This document shows, piece by piece, positions 1-8,460 of a stretch of DNA of 35,986 nt (position 1 is the stretch's first letter; the number at the start of each line of letters is the position of its first letter). The position numbers and the translations under genes were made by a program. The notes under the pieces were generated by a model. The model was not told the DNA's origin. It did no database searches and saw only the letters and a list, made by a program, of their open reading frames with translations. Origin of the DNA: Actinomycetes bacterium (GTDB taxonomy: Bacteria; Actinomycetota; Thermoleophilia; Solirubrobacterales; Solirubrobacteraceae); NCBI GenBank assembly GCA_021820105.1, contig JAKAED010000022.1, positions 1 to 35,986 on the forward strand, written 5' to 3'.

Positions 1-939
1 CCGGACACGTGCTTTGAGGCGGTGCTGGTGCGCGTCCCCTGGCCGGACTGGATCGCCGAGCTGGAGGCCACCCGTTACGGCAATCCAAAGTTCGTGCCGG
101 TGGAGCTGCTGGCCGCCACCCGTGGCTACGACAGTGAGTGCGCGGTGCTGTTCCCGGAGCAGGTTGCGGTCGCGGAGCGGCAGCCCAACAACTTCGGGGC
201 GATCTTCTGTGATCGGGAATCCGCGCGGCTGCGGCGCGTGGCCACAGCCGCGGCCGACCTGCTGCAGATCAATCTGCCGCCGGATGCGGCGCGCTTGCTG
301 GGTGATGCCGAGGCGGCCAAACAGGCCTACATCCTGTGGGACCTGATCCACGACCGCGCGCACAGCCGCGGGGATCTGCCGTTTGATCCGTTCATGGTGC
401 GTCAGCGTGCGCCCTACTGGATGTACTCGCTTGAGGAGCTGCGCTGCGATCTGACGACCTTCGGTGAGGCTGTGGCGCTTGAGCAGGAGGGGCTGAACTT
501 CGCGCGCAATGTTCAGTACGCGATCCTGCTCGACCGGCTGCTGCGCTTTCCCATCACCGGCCCGCGGGTCCGCAACTACGACGGACTTGGTGGCCAGCTG
601 CTGTTCGCGTTCCTGCACGCCGGCGGCTACCTGCACTGGACAGACAATCGCCTCAGCTTCGACTGGTCGCGCGTGGCCGAGGGCGTGCTTGCCCTGCGGG
701 ACGAGGTGTACACGCTCTACCGGTCGGGCATCGACCGCACCAAGCTCCAGCATTGGTCTGCCGCGCACGATCTGGTCGCGCGCTTTGTGCCGCCGGCGGC
801 AGGCTCGCGCTGGAGTGCGGAGGCGCGGAGCTTCGCCGAGGTTCCTGATCCGCGCGTGTACTGTGATGCCGTGCTCCCCGACGAGTTTCCGCTGTCGATC
901 TTCTACACGGCGCTGCAGAGCGCCATGGCCGGCGCGTGA
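1..939 (+). CDS. Conserved hypothetical protein, possibly DUF6421 family, 5'-truncated
   Basis: The reading frame is open from the first base of the window (residues PDTCFEA precede the GTG at 22), so the gene almost certainly begins upstream and only its last 313 codons are present. The protein is soluble with no signal peptide or membrane segment. It is rich in Trp, Tyr, Arg and Asp, with stretches such as WDLIHDRAHSRGDLPFDPF and APYWMYSLEELRCDL that suggest a folded enzyme-like domain. I recall DUF6421 proteins next to threonine aldolase genes in other actinobacteria, and that neighbour is present here: the stop overlaps the GTG start of the aldolase gene by 3 bases, so the two are probably translationally coupled. 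Function is unknown and the family name is a memory-based suggestion. Confidence 0.7.
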   Translation, partial: PDTCFEAVLVRVPWPDWIAELEATRYGNPKFVPVELLAATRGYDSECAVLFPEQVAVAERQPNNFGAIFCDRESARLRRVATAAADLLQINLPPDAARLLGDAEAAKQAYILWDLIHDRAHSRGDLPFDPFMVRQRAPYWMYSLEELRCDLTTFGEAVALEQEGLNFARNVQYAILLDRLLRFPITGPRVRNYDGLGGQLLFAFLHAGGYLHWTDNRLSFDWSRVAEGVLALRDEVYTLYRSGIDRTKLQHWSAAHDLVARFVPPAAGSRWSAEARSFAEVPDPRVYCDAVLPDEFPLSIFYTALQSAMAGA

Positions 940-1988
940 GTCTGGTTCAGGCACGGCGCGGTTTCGCGTCTGACAACGCCGCCACCGTGCATCCGCGCGT
1001 GCTGGCCGGCATCGCGGCGGTGAATGAGGGGCATGCCTTTGGGTACGGCCACGACCCCTACACACAGCAGGTGGAGCGGCGGTTGGCCGAGGCTCTGGGC
1101 GATCCTGAGGCGGGCGTCTTCTTCGTCTTCAACGGCTCGGGCGCCAACGTGCTGGCGTTGCGGGCGGCGCTGCGGCCGTGGGAGGCGGCGGTGGTCTCAG
1201 CCAACGCGCACCTGCACACCGACGAGGTCGGCGCGCCTGAGGCGGTGGCCGGTGCGAAGCTGCTGGTGGCGCCGACACGTGACGGACGCATCGAGGTTGA
1301 GGGGTTGCGGACGCTGCTTGGGCGTCCCAATGACGAGCACTCAGTGAAACCGGCGCTGCTTTCGCTCACACAGTCGACCGAGTTCGGCACCGTTTACGGG
1401 GTCGATGAGCTGCGGGCCCTGTCCACGCTCGCGCACGAGCACGGGCTGCGGGTCCATGTCGACGGCGCCCGCTTTGCCAACGCGGCTGCGGCCCTTGACC
1501 TGACGTTGGCGGAACTGGTGGCCGCCTGCGGCGTTGATCTGCTCTCCTTCGGGGGCACCAAGAACGGCATCATGGTGGGGGAGGCCCTGGTTGTCTTCGA
1601 TCGGTCGCTGCATCCAGGCATGCTGCACCTGCGCAAGCAGACGCTGCAGCTGGCCTCAAAGATGCGCTTTGTGGCGGCCCAGTTCGACGCCCTGCTCGAG
1701 GATGAGCTCTGGCTTGAGAACGCGCTCCACGCCAACGCGATGGCACGCCGCCTGTATGAGGCCGTTCAGGGAATCCCCGGGGTCGAGGTTTCACGACCGC
1801 CTGCGGCCAACGCCGTGTTCGCTGTGATCTCGGCTGAGGTGCGTGAGCTACTCATGCGTGACTTCGCCTTCTACACCTGGGACGATGCCACCGGCGAGGT
1901 GCGCTGGATGTGCTCGTGGGACACCACTGAGGGCGATGTTGATGCCTTTGCGGCGGCGGTGGCGGCCGCTGCCGACGGCTCAGCCTGA
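936..1988 (+). CDS. ltaE: Low-specificity L-threonine aldolase (PLP-dependent)
   Basis: This 350-residue protein matches the beta-eliminating lyase/threonine aldolase family over its full usual length. Family members cleave L-threonine or L-allo-threonine to glycine and acetaldehyde in the cytoplasm. Visible landmarks are the N-terminal ASDNAATVHP segment (11-20), the GYGHDPYT loop (36-43), the cofactor-contacting HVDGARF (174-180, Asp176) and the PLP-binding lysine in SFGGTKNG (Lys209). The GTG start at 936 lies inside the end of the upstream gene, with no room for an independent promoter, so I read the pair as an operon. The enzyme could supply glycine, a known substrate of the amino acid:carrier-protein ligase family encoded downstream, but it is more than 11 kb away and may simply be flanking metabolism. 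Confidence 0.9.
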   Translation: MSLVQARRGFASDNAATVHPRVLAGIAAVNEGHAFGYGHDPYTQQVERRLAEALGDPEAGVFFVFNGSGANVLALRAALRPWEAAVVSANAHLHTDEVGAPEAVAGAKLLVAPTRDGRIEVEGLRTLLGRPNDEHSVKPALLSLTQSTEFGTVYGVDELRALSTLAHEHGLRVHVDGARFANAAAALDLTLAELVAACGVDLLSFGGTKNGIMVGEALVVFDRSLHPGMLHLRKQTLQLASKMRFVAAQFDALLEDELWLENALHANAMARRLYEAVQGIPGVEVSRPPAANAVFAVISAEVRELLMRDFAFYTWDDATGEVRWMCSWDTTEGDVDAFAAAVAAAADGSA

Positions 1989-2419
1989 GTCTGCAAGATC
2001 CGTTGCCGCCGGGGCGTCTCGGCCCGTATGCGGGATAACACCCTGGAAAGAGGATCGAGGCTTGGCTAAGATGGTGGTGGTTGGTACGCCTGCAGGGGCG
2101 AAACCTGAAAGTAGTCAATAGGAGCTGGTAGGCAGAAGATTGCTGGTTGCGCTCTAGGATGGGGCGAGACAGCAGGGGCATCGGAGTCAGCAGCAACAAC
2201 TGAAGGCACGGGACCGTCGGGGAAACGGGTGCCTTGATCAGGGAGACGCCTTAGGGCGCTGAGCTTCGCTGTGCGCGCGCACGGAGCGAGGTCGACCAAA
2301 CCCTGGCACCAGCGGTCGTCCGTATGTCCAGAGGCTGTTCAGTTGCCGCTTCCCAGATGCCGAATAGGTCAGAGAGCTGGACTAACTCGACAACGGATTG
2401 AAGTTATGGGGGAAGCTGG
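1989..2419. other. Intergenic region with two leader hairpins, 431 bases
   Basis: No convincing gene is present. Two foldable elements can be seen on the + strand. The first pairs 2203-2209 with 2229-2235 (AAGGCAC/GTGCCTT), with an inner 4-bp stem 2214-2217/2225-2228 and an outer extension 2200-2202/2039-type spacing closed by 2239-2241 across a small bulge. The second is centred on a 12-base palindrome GTGCGCGCGCAC (2271-2282), flanked by TTCGCT and AGCGAG to make a longer stem. They probably form part of the promoter and untranslated leader of the glycosyltransferase gene at 2420. I do not recognise a known riboswitch here. Confidence 0.35.
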
Positions 2420-3352
2420 ATGAACACCGATACGCAGTTGCAGCGGCGCGGACATCCCGCACAAGAACGACCGCCCGCCCGGTATCGCACGGGCCGCAAG
2501 CGCGACCGGCGCGACTACCGCACGCGCCCGACGGTCAGCGCGGTCATCCCGACCCTGAATGAGGCGGAGAACCTGCCGCATGTCCTGAGCGGACTGCCCA
2601 ACGGGGTCAACGAACTGATTGTCGTTGACGGCCACTCAACGGACGCGACGATCCCGGCGGCGCGCTCACTGCGCCCGGACGCCCGGATCGTGCTTCAGGA
2701 CCGCAAGGGCAAGGGCAACGCCCTGGCCTGTGGGTTCGCGGCGGCCAGTGGCGACATCATCGTGATGATCGACGCCGACGGGTCGACCGATCCCACCGAG
2801 ATTCCGACGTTCATCCGCCCGTTGATCGAGGGTGCCGACTTTGTCAAGGGCTCCCGCTACATGCCCGGCGGCGGCAGCGCTGATATCACGCCGCTGCGCA
2901 GCCTCGGCAATCGCGCTTTGGGGCTGAGCGTCAACCTCCTGTTCGGTACCGACTACACCGACCTGTGCTACGGCTACAACGCCTTCTGGCGCCGCGTGCT
3001 GCCGCACCTGCACGTCACCTGCGACGGCTTTGAGGTGGAGACGGTCATCAACGTGCGGGCCGCCAAGGCGGGCCTGAAGATCGCTGAGATCCCCAGCTAT
3101 GAGCAGTCCCGGATCAACGGCCTCAGCAACCTCAACGCCTGGCGTGATGGCAAGCGCGTTTTGAAGACGATCATGGCCGAGCGCTTCTCCCGGTTGCCGG
3201 AGCCGAGCGATGCGTGGGTGCCGGCCTATCAAGAGCTCGACAACAGCGTGAGCATTGTGCCCGTCACCGATGAAATCAGCGATCGACTGTTGATCAGGCC
3301 GCGCGAGACCAGGTCGTCCCCGGCTGATTCGCAAAGGTTGATCTGGGCTTAG
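2420..3352 (+). CDS. Glycosyltransferase family 2, dolichyl-phosphate-mannose-synthase-like (copy 1)
   Basis: The 310-residue protein has a GT-A fold of the DPM1/polyprenyl-phosphate sugar transferase type. Such enzymes move a sugar from a nucleotide donor to a lipid or glycan acceptor at the cytoplasmic membrane face. The fold begins at about residue 38 with VSAVIPTLNEAENLPHV, continues with the VVDGHSTDAT strand and has the metal-binding IDADGSTDP (DXD-type) motif near residue 115. There is no C-terminal membrane segment. A basic, Arg-rich head of about 35 residues precedes the fold. The ATG at 2420 follows a GGGGGAAG ribosome site. A close paralogue sits at 22169-23095; by eye roughly four of five core residues are identical, and both share the same Arg-rich head. 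This suggests a duplicated function in the two halves of the locus. Confidence 0.88.
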   Translation: MNTDTQLQRRGHPAQERPPARYRTGRKRDRRDYRTRPTVSAVIPTLNEAENLPHVLSGLPNGVNELIVVDGHSTDATIPAARSLRPDARIVLQDRKGKGNALACGFAAASGDIIVMIDADGSTDPTEIPTFIRPLIEGADFVKGSRYMPGGGSADITPLRSLGNRALGLSVNLLFGTDYTDLCYGYNAFWRRVLPHLHVTCDGFEVETVINVRAAKAGLKIAEIPSYEQSRINGLSNLNAWRDGKRVLKTIMAERFSRLPEPSDAWVPAYQELDNSVSIVPVTDEISDRLLIRPRETRSSPADSQRLIWA

Positions 3353-3452
3353 AGCCACCGCGACGTCAGGCTGTGAGGTTGCACGTCGGCTTGATGAGCA
3401 GGCAGACCTCCAGCCTTACATACGTCTTATCAGCCTCCTGCACGATCCCGCC

Positions 3453-4724
3453 ATGGCAGCATTGAGGGGCTGGCTTCAACTGCGGTCGGTCCGGAGGCTG
3501 GCAGTCCAGCGCCGCGTCGTTTTGGTTGCGATCGGGCTTCCGTCGTCACTGCTGCTGACCCTGCAGACGTCTCCTTACGCGCGGGCTGCGCAACCAAGGA
3601 TCATCGGAGGTGGGGTCGCGTCGCTCGTTCGCTGGCCCTGGATGGCGCGAGTGCTGATCAACAACCCAAATGGTGTCAACACCTGTTCGGGTACGTTGGT
3701 GGCGCGCAACGTGGTCCTGACGGCCGGGCACTGCGCGTCGAACGCTTGGCGCTTCGAGGTGGTCACGGGCACCACCAGCGCCACTGCCGGCGGTCAGGTA
3801 TCACGTGTCACTCGGGTCGTGCGTGATCCGGCGTTCAAGATCGTGGACCCGACAGGGGCCGATCTGACCGATTACGACGCGACGCTGCTGAAGCTTGCGA
3901 CTCCGGTGGACGTTCAGCCCGTGACGCTTGCCACCACTGCCGATCCGGCGCTCTACAGGCCCGGCGGCATCGTGTCGGTGGCGGGTTGGGGGTGGGTCAA
4001 CTACGCAGCGGCATCAGCATCTCCGCTGTTGCAGAGCGGCACCATGGCACTTGTCGGTCAGTCAGCCTGCCTGACCGACTCACTGGCCGCATTTGGGCTC
4101 CACCTGAACACGGCAGACCAGATCTGTGCGCTCTCACCGACCGGGAGGGTGAGCATCTGTGAGGGCGACAGCGGCGGTCCCTTGATCGCTCACCTCGCGG
4201 GTGGACAGAGCGTTCAGATTGGCATCACGATCTGGAACTCGGGTCAGTGTTCTCCACAACGGCCCGACTACTTCACCAGTACCGCCGGCATCGGCGCCTG
4301 GCTCAAGCGCGAGATACCGCTGCTCTCGGGATCCGCAAGCGCGCAACCACCACTGGCCGGGAGCTACCGAGGTCGGACCCGGCAGCATCAGGGCTTGACG
4401 TTCATGGTGTCGGCCTCACGTCGCGAGGTGCGGAGTGCCTCGACCGTGGTCACGCTGCACTGCACGCGGCTGTCGATTCCGAAGCTCTATAAGGTCGAGC
4501 CGCACGGAGCACGTTATTGGCCGCATCGGCTGAGCGCGTCTGGGCGCTGGGCCCTGAACGACCACTTCACGTTGAGCGGAGGCTGGCATGTGAACCTGCG
4601 GATCAGGTTCACGGGTGTCGGCAGGGCCAGTGGCAGCATCATGGTGTCCGGTGCTGATGGGCGCGACGGAGTCTGTCGCAGCGGAACCATCAGCTGGGAT
4701 GCGAGCCTTGGCCCAAGTGCCTAG
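3453..4724 (+). CDS. Secreted trypsin-fold serine protease (S1 family)
   Basis: A 423-residue exported protease. An Arg-rich start and a hydrophobic stretch (about 21-38) form a signal peptide. The mature enzyme likely begins at the zymogen cleavage site R/IIGGG (50-53), typical of chymotrypsin-fold proteases. The catalytic triad is visible: His93 in LTAGHC, Asp142 in DYDATLLKL and Ser240 in GDSGGP. The residue equivalent to trypsin position 189 appears to be Ser234, as in chymotrypsin, so cleavage after Lys/Arg is not expected; this is an alignment by eye. About 130 extra residues after the domain (from about 292), with two cysteines, form an unrecognised C-terminal domain. No clear ribosome site precedes the ATG, so the start is moderately certain. 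It may process surface or secreted proteins of the locus. Confidence 0.88.
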   Translation: MAALRGWLQLRSVRRLAVQRRVVLVAIGLPSSLLLTLQTSPYARAAQPRIIGGGVASLVRWPWMARVLINNPNGVNTCSGTLVARNVVLTAGHCASNAWRFEVVTGTTSATAGGQVSRVTRVVRDPAFKIVDPTGADLTDYDATLLKLATPVDVQPVTLATTADPALYRPGGIVSVAGWGWVNYAAASASPLLQSGTMALVGQSACLTDSLAAFGLHLNTADQICALSPTGRVSICEGDSGGPLIAHLAGGQSVQIGITIWNSGQCSPQRPDYFTSTAGIGAWLKREIPLLSGSASAQPPLAGSYRGRTRQHQGLTFMVSASRREVRSASTVVTLHCTRLSIPKLYKVEPHGARYWPHRLSASGRWALNDHFTLSGGWHVNLRIRFTGVGRASGSIMVSGADGRDGVCRSGTISWDASLGPSA

Positions 4725-4827
4725 GTCTAGGGTACGATTCGCCGCCAGACGCTGATCGGCGGAGGTCCGCGCAACGTTCGCGCCTCATTCCGGCGGCTTC
4801 GGCACCCCAGCCCCCTGGGTCCCCGTA

Positions 4828-5805
4828 ATGTCAACCTCTCCATCCTCTTGCACTGACGGTCTGACGGTGTCCGTAGTCATCTGCGCCTACACCACAGACC
4901 GATGGGATGTGCTGGTGCAGGCTGTGGAGGCGGTGCTTCGGCAGCTTCGGTCCGGCGATGAACTGCTGCTGGTCGTAGATCACGCCAAAGACCTGCTGGA
5001 ATCCGCGCGGGCGCAGTTCACTGCTGCCCAAGTGGTCGAGAACATCCATCCGCAGGGGCTGTCTGGTGCTCGCAACACGGCCGTGGAGATCGCGCGCGGT
5101 GACGTCGTTGCGTTCCTTGACGACGACGTGGTACCGACGACTGGTTGGCTTGAGAACATGCTCCGACTCTACGGCGACCCTGCGGTGGTTGGGGTCGGGG
5201 GACAGGTTGATGCAGTCTGGTCGGGGGATGAGCCGCGCTGGTTGCCACCCGAGTTCCTGTGGGTCGTGGGCTGTTCTTACAGAGGTCTGCCCACGCGGGT
5301 CTCACCGGTCCGCAATCCGATTGGGGCCAACATGTCGTTTCGCCGCGAGGTCTTTGAGGCTGTGGGGCTGTTCGCGGAATCGCTCGGAAGGGTCGGCACC
5401 CTCCCGGTTGGCTGTGAGGAGACTGAGCTGGCGATCCGCGTCGGACGTCACTACGGGTCGCGGGCAATCGTTCACCAGCCGGCCTCAATCGTGAATCACC
5501 ACATGACCCGTGGCCGCGAGCGGGTCGCGTACTTCTATCGCAGGTGTTGGTCGGAGGGAAGGTCCAAGGCGGCCGTGAGCCGCCTTGTCGGGGACGGCGC
5601 CGCTCTTTCATCTGAGCGGGCCTATGTGACTAGGACGCTGCCGCGGGCGGTGGCACGCGAACTGATCGCGGCGGCCGGCGGCCAGAGAGAGGCGCTGGCG
5701 CGTGCGGTCAACGTCGTCCTGGGCACGCTTGTCACCGCTGCTGGATACGCGGGCTACCGGTTGACGCTCGCCGCACACTCAACCAGTTCGGAAGCATCGG
5801 ACTGA
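4828..5805 (+). CDS. Glycosyltransferase family 2 (stand-alone)
   Basis: A 325-residue GT2 enzyme with the fold starting at VSVVICAYTTDRWD (14-27) and the metal-binding FLDDDVVP (DDD at 98-100). A later CEETELAIR stretch corresponds to the catalytic ED region of GT2 enzymes. The protein aligns over most of its length with the N-terminal half of the two-domain GT encoded at 32111-34510: both contain the RNPIGANM, CEETELAIR, IVHQPA/R and SKAAVSR blocks. It probably adds one sugar to a lipid-linked intermediate on the cytoplasmic side. A hydrophobic stretch near 285-315 could associate with the membrane. The ATG at 4828 lacks a strong ribosome site. The next gene follows after 32 bases, consistent with an operon running to 8434. 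Confidence 0.85.
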   Translation: MSTSPSSCTDGLTVSVVICAYTTDRWDVLVQAVEAVLRQLRSGDELLLVVDHAKDLLESARAQFTAAQVVENIHPQGLSGARNTAVEIARGDVVAFLDDDVVPTTGWLENMLRLYGDPAVVGVGGQVDAVWSGDEPRWLPPEFLWVVGCSYRGLPTRVSPVRNPIGANMSFRREVFEAVGLFAESLGRVGTLPVGCEETELAIRVGRHYGSRAIVHQPASIVNHHMTRGRERVAYFYRRCWSEGRSKAAVSRLVGDGAALSSERAYVTRTLPRAVARELIAAAGGQREALARAVNVVLGTLVTAAGYAGYRLTLAAHSTSSEASD

Positions 5806-5837
5806 CGGGCCGATCCTGTCGTCGCCCAAAGAGTCAG

Positions 5838-7676
5838 TTGACAGAGTCATTCGCTCCTCGCACAAGCCTGCCCACTCCGTTGGGTGGCGTGACGGCGCGC
5901 CTGCGCTTTCCGCAGGTGGCTGTTCTGGTCGCCTTTGGGTTGGCGATCGTCAGCGCGGTGGACTGCCTGTCGCGTGCGACTCTGAATCCGCCACCGGCCT
6001 TGTACTGGCTCGGCGTGGGCCTGATCGTCGCACCAGTCGTCGTCCGCATGCTCGGTGGCGACCTGAGTCTGGGGGAACGCCTCGCGCTCGTTGTCACGTT
6101 CGGACTGGCGCTGTACACGGTCAAGCTCATGCGAGATCCGTTTGCCTTCACGCTGGCCGACGAGTTCCCGCACGCCTACAACGCCCAGCAGGCTCTGATC
6201 CATCATCACCTCTACACGCCCAACTCCTTCCTGCCCGTCACGGCCGACTTCCCGGGACTGGCGGGCGCGACGTCGGCGCTGGCTCAGATGACCGGGATGT
6301 CGTTCTTTGGCGCTGGCACCCTCTTGCTGGCCGCTGCGCGCGTGACCTTCATGCTTGGGCTGTTCACGCTGCTGCTGGCGGCCGGTGGTTCGCCCAAGGC
6401 GGCCGGGCTGGGGACGCTCGTCTACGCCGCGGACAGCAACTTCCTGCTCTGGCAGGCTCAATACGCATACGAATCGCTGGCGCTCCCGCTGTTCGTGGTG
6501 GTGCTCGCATGCGCTGCTGAGCGCCTGCGCTGTCCGCCGGGTCAGCGTCGCTCCTGGGCGATACCGCTCGCGTTGATGATCGCCGCACTGGTTCCCACCC
6601 ACCATATGACGTCGTACGCGACGATCGTCCTGCTGCTACTGCTGAGCATCACACGGCTGCCGCGGCTGAAACTGCTGAACGACGGTTCGACGCTTCCCTT
6701 CGCGGCGCTGGCGCTGCTGTTGGCCGCTGTTTGGCTGGTGAGCGTCGCCAGCATCACGGTGGGTTACATCACGCCCGTTGTTGGTCAGGCGATCCACTCC
6801 GTGTACCAGACCATCACTCGGGAAGCGCCACCGCGCGCGCTTTTCAGCGGCGCGAGCAATCAATCTGGTCCCGGAAACACGCTCTACGAGCAGGCGCTCG
6901 GTGGTCTGAGCGTGTTGTTGTCCGTAACCGCTGTCTGCGTCTCACTGATGCGAGCATGGTCTGAGGCCGGGCGCCGGGATGTCGTGAAGATCCTTCTGAT
7001 CGCCGCATCCGTGCTGTACATCCCCGTGATGGGGCTCCGGTTCGTGCCCGCGGCCTGGGAGACCTCCGTACGCCTCACGGACTTTCTTTCAATCGGCGTC
7101 GCCTTTGTTGTCGGCTGGTTCCCGCTGGAGGCGTTCGCGCGCCTGACGCGCCCCTGGTTTGCAAGGAGCACGGCCGTCCTGGCCGTCGTACTCATGGTCG
7201 TGGGTGGAGCGGTGAATGGTTGGAGCCCAGCCTCCCGCATCGCTAAGCCAACTCGGATCCTCGCCGCAGGACGAGCGCTTGACTCGCCGTCATTCGCCGT
7301 GGCGAATTGGATCAGCCGACTGCCCAGAGGCAGGGTGGTGGCGCCTGAAGCGGATGCCGAACCGATCTTGCTCTTTGGCGGGAAGCCTGTCGCCGCCGGG
7401 GCGACGCTCGCGGCGGATCAGGTCCTGCAGATGAACGCGCTTCCGACCTGGGCGCTACCGCTGTGGCGCCGTGGCCACGTGCGCTATGTGGTCGTTGACA
7501 GGCGAACCGATGCGACCAGCGAGACTGATGGGTTCTACTTCGGGACAGATGCTGCCGGCGGCTATTTGGAACCTCGACTGCCGCAGGGCGTCGCGTCCAA
7601 GTTCGGCAGGGCACACCTGTCGCGGGTCTACACGAGTGGCAACATCTCGGTCTACGTCCTCAGTGGACGTCCATGA
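5838..7676 (+). CDS. Polytopic membrane protein, GT-C-like
   Basis: A 612-residue protein with roughly ten or more hydrophobic segments between residues 25 and 460, followed by a soluble C-terminal tail of about 150 residues. The first long extracytoplasmic-type loop contains an acidic pair in FTLADEFPHAYN (Asp108-Glu109). GT-C glycosyltransferases, which use polyprenyl-phosphate sugars outside the membrane, keep their catalytic acid in this position. I therefore suggest a GT-C type transferase or polymerase for the exported glycan, but no family-defining match is certain. The start is the TTG at 5838 after a weak AAAGAG site. The 3' end overlaps the next gene in an ATGA junction, so the two membrane proteins are likely coupled and may form one complex. 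Confidence 0.72.
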   Translation: MTESFAPRTSLPTPLGGVTARLRFPQVAVLVAFGLAIVSAVDCLSRATLNPPPALYWLGVGLIVAPVVVRMLGGDLSLGERLALVVTFGLALYTVKLMRDPFAFTLADEFPHAYNAQQALIHHHLYTPNSFLPVTADFPGLAGATSALAQMTGMSFFGAGTLLLAAARVTFMLGLFTLLLAAGGSPKAAGLGTLVYAADSNFLLWQAQYAYESLALPLFVVVLACAAERLRCPPGQRRSWAIPLALMIAALVPTHHMTSYATIVLLLLLSITRLPRLKLLNDGSTLPFAALALLLAAVWLVSVASITVGYITPVVGQAIHSVYQTITREAPPRALFSGASNQSGPGNTLYEQALGGLSVLLSVTAVCVSLMRAWSEAGRRDVVKILLIAASVLYIPVMGLRFVPAAWETSVRLTDFLSIGVAFVVGWFPLEAFARLTRPWFARSTAVLAVVLMVVGGAVNGWSPASRIAKPTRILAAGRALDSPSFAVANWISRLPRGRVVAPEADAEPILLFGGKPVAAGATLAADQVLQMNALPTWALPLWRRGHVRYVVVDRRTDATSETDGFYFGTDAAGGYLEPRLPQGVASKFGRAHLSRVYTSGNISVYVLSGRP

Positions 7677-8434
7677 GTACGCGGCGGATTGACATTCTCG
7701 GGTCGGCCCTGGCACTCACCTGCGCGTGCACGATATGGCTCGTTCCGTGGGTTCCGGTGCGGTTCGTGGCAGTGGTTCCACTTGCGCTGGTGCTGCCCGG
7801 GCACGCCATGGTTCGGGCTATCTTCGCGCAGGGCAACGGCGAGTCACAACCGACGAGGTCAATGCAGCTGGCGCTGGTACTTGCGCTCAGCCTGGTTACG
7901 CTGATTCTCGGATCCCTGCTGCTAGACCTCATGCCCGGTGGGTTGCAGCGGTTCTCATGGGCGGCGCTGTTGGTCGCTGTGACAATCATCGCCTACGGCT
8001 TCAGCGTCCGGCGTCGACGACTGGCAGCCCCCGATGCATCTGTGCTGCCGCGGTTGACGGATCTGCGGATCGGTTCAGCGCTGCTGATGCTGCTTGCGCT
8101 GGTGATCGCGGTGGGCGCCTTCTTGGGGTCTCGCCTGCTTTTGCCGGCCCCGAACGCGACTGGTTATACGCAGCTTTGGATGCTGCCGGCGGCGGGCCCG
8201 GTCAGGGGAGTTGAAATCGGCATCGAGTGCGATCAACTGCACCTCACCAGATATCGGGTGATGATCAGGCACGGAGGCCGGCTTCGAGTCTGGCGCGTCG
8301 ACCTGTTGCCCGGTCGGAAGGCTGTGCTGACCGTTCCTGTAAGAGCGAGCCGCGGGTACGTCACGGCGACCCTCTACCGGCAGCATTTCAAGCGCCCCTA
8401 CCGTCAGGTTCGTATCGCGAACAGCACGCTGTGA
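7673..8434 (+). CDS. Membrane protein, DUF1616-like
   Basis: A 253-residue protein with four or five hydrophobic segments in the first 160 residues and an extracytoplasmic C-terminal domain of about 95 residues rich in beta-type sequence (YRVMIRHGGRLRVWRVDL). The LALVLPGHAMVRAIF stretch (37-51) resembles the LPGY-type motif of DUF1616 membrane proteins, which often occur in archaeal and bacterial surface-polysaccharide loci. Its function is unknown. The ATG shares bases with the stop of the GT-C-like gene, so the two products are probably made in step and may interact. The gene ends 26 bases before the end of the convergent GT4 gene. Confidence 0.65.
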   Translation: MSTRRIDILGSALALTCACTIWLVPWVPVRFVAVVPLALVLPGHAMVRAIFAQGNGESQPTRSMQLALVLALSLVTLILGSLLLDLMPGGLQRFSWAALLVAVTIIAYGFSVRRRRLAAPDASVLPRLTDLRIGSALLMLLALVIAVGAFLGSRLLLPAPNATGYTQLWMLPAAGPVRGVEIGIECDQLHLTRYRVMIRHGGRLRVWRVDLLPGRKAVLTVPVRASRGYVTATLYRQHFKRPYRQVRIANSTL

Positions 8435-8460
8435 AGCTGGTCGGCCCTCACCTCGGATCC

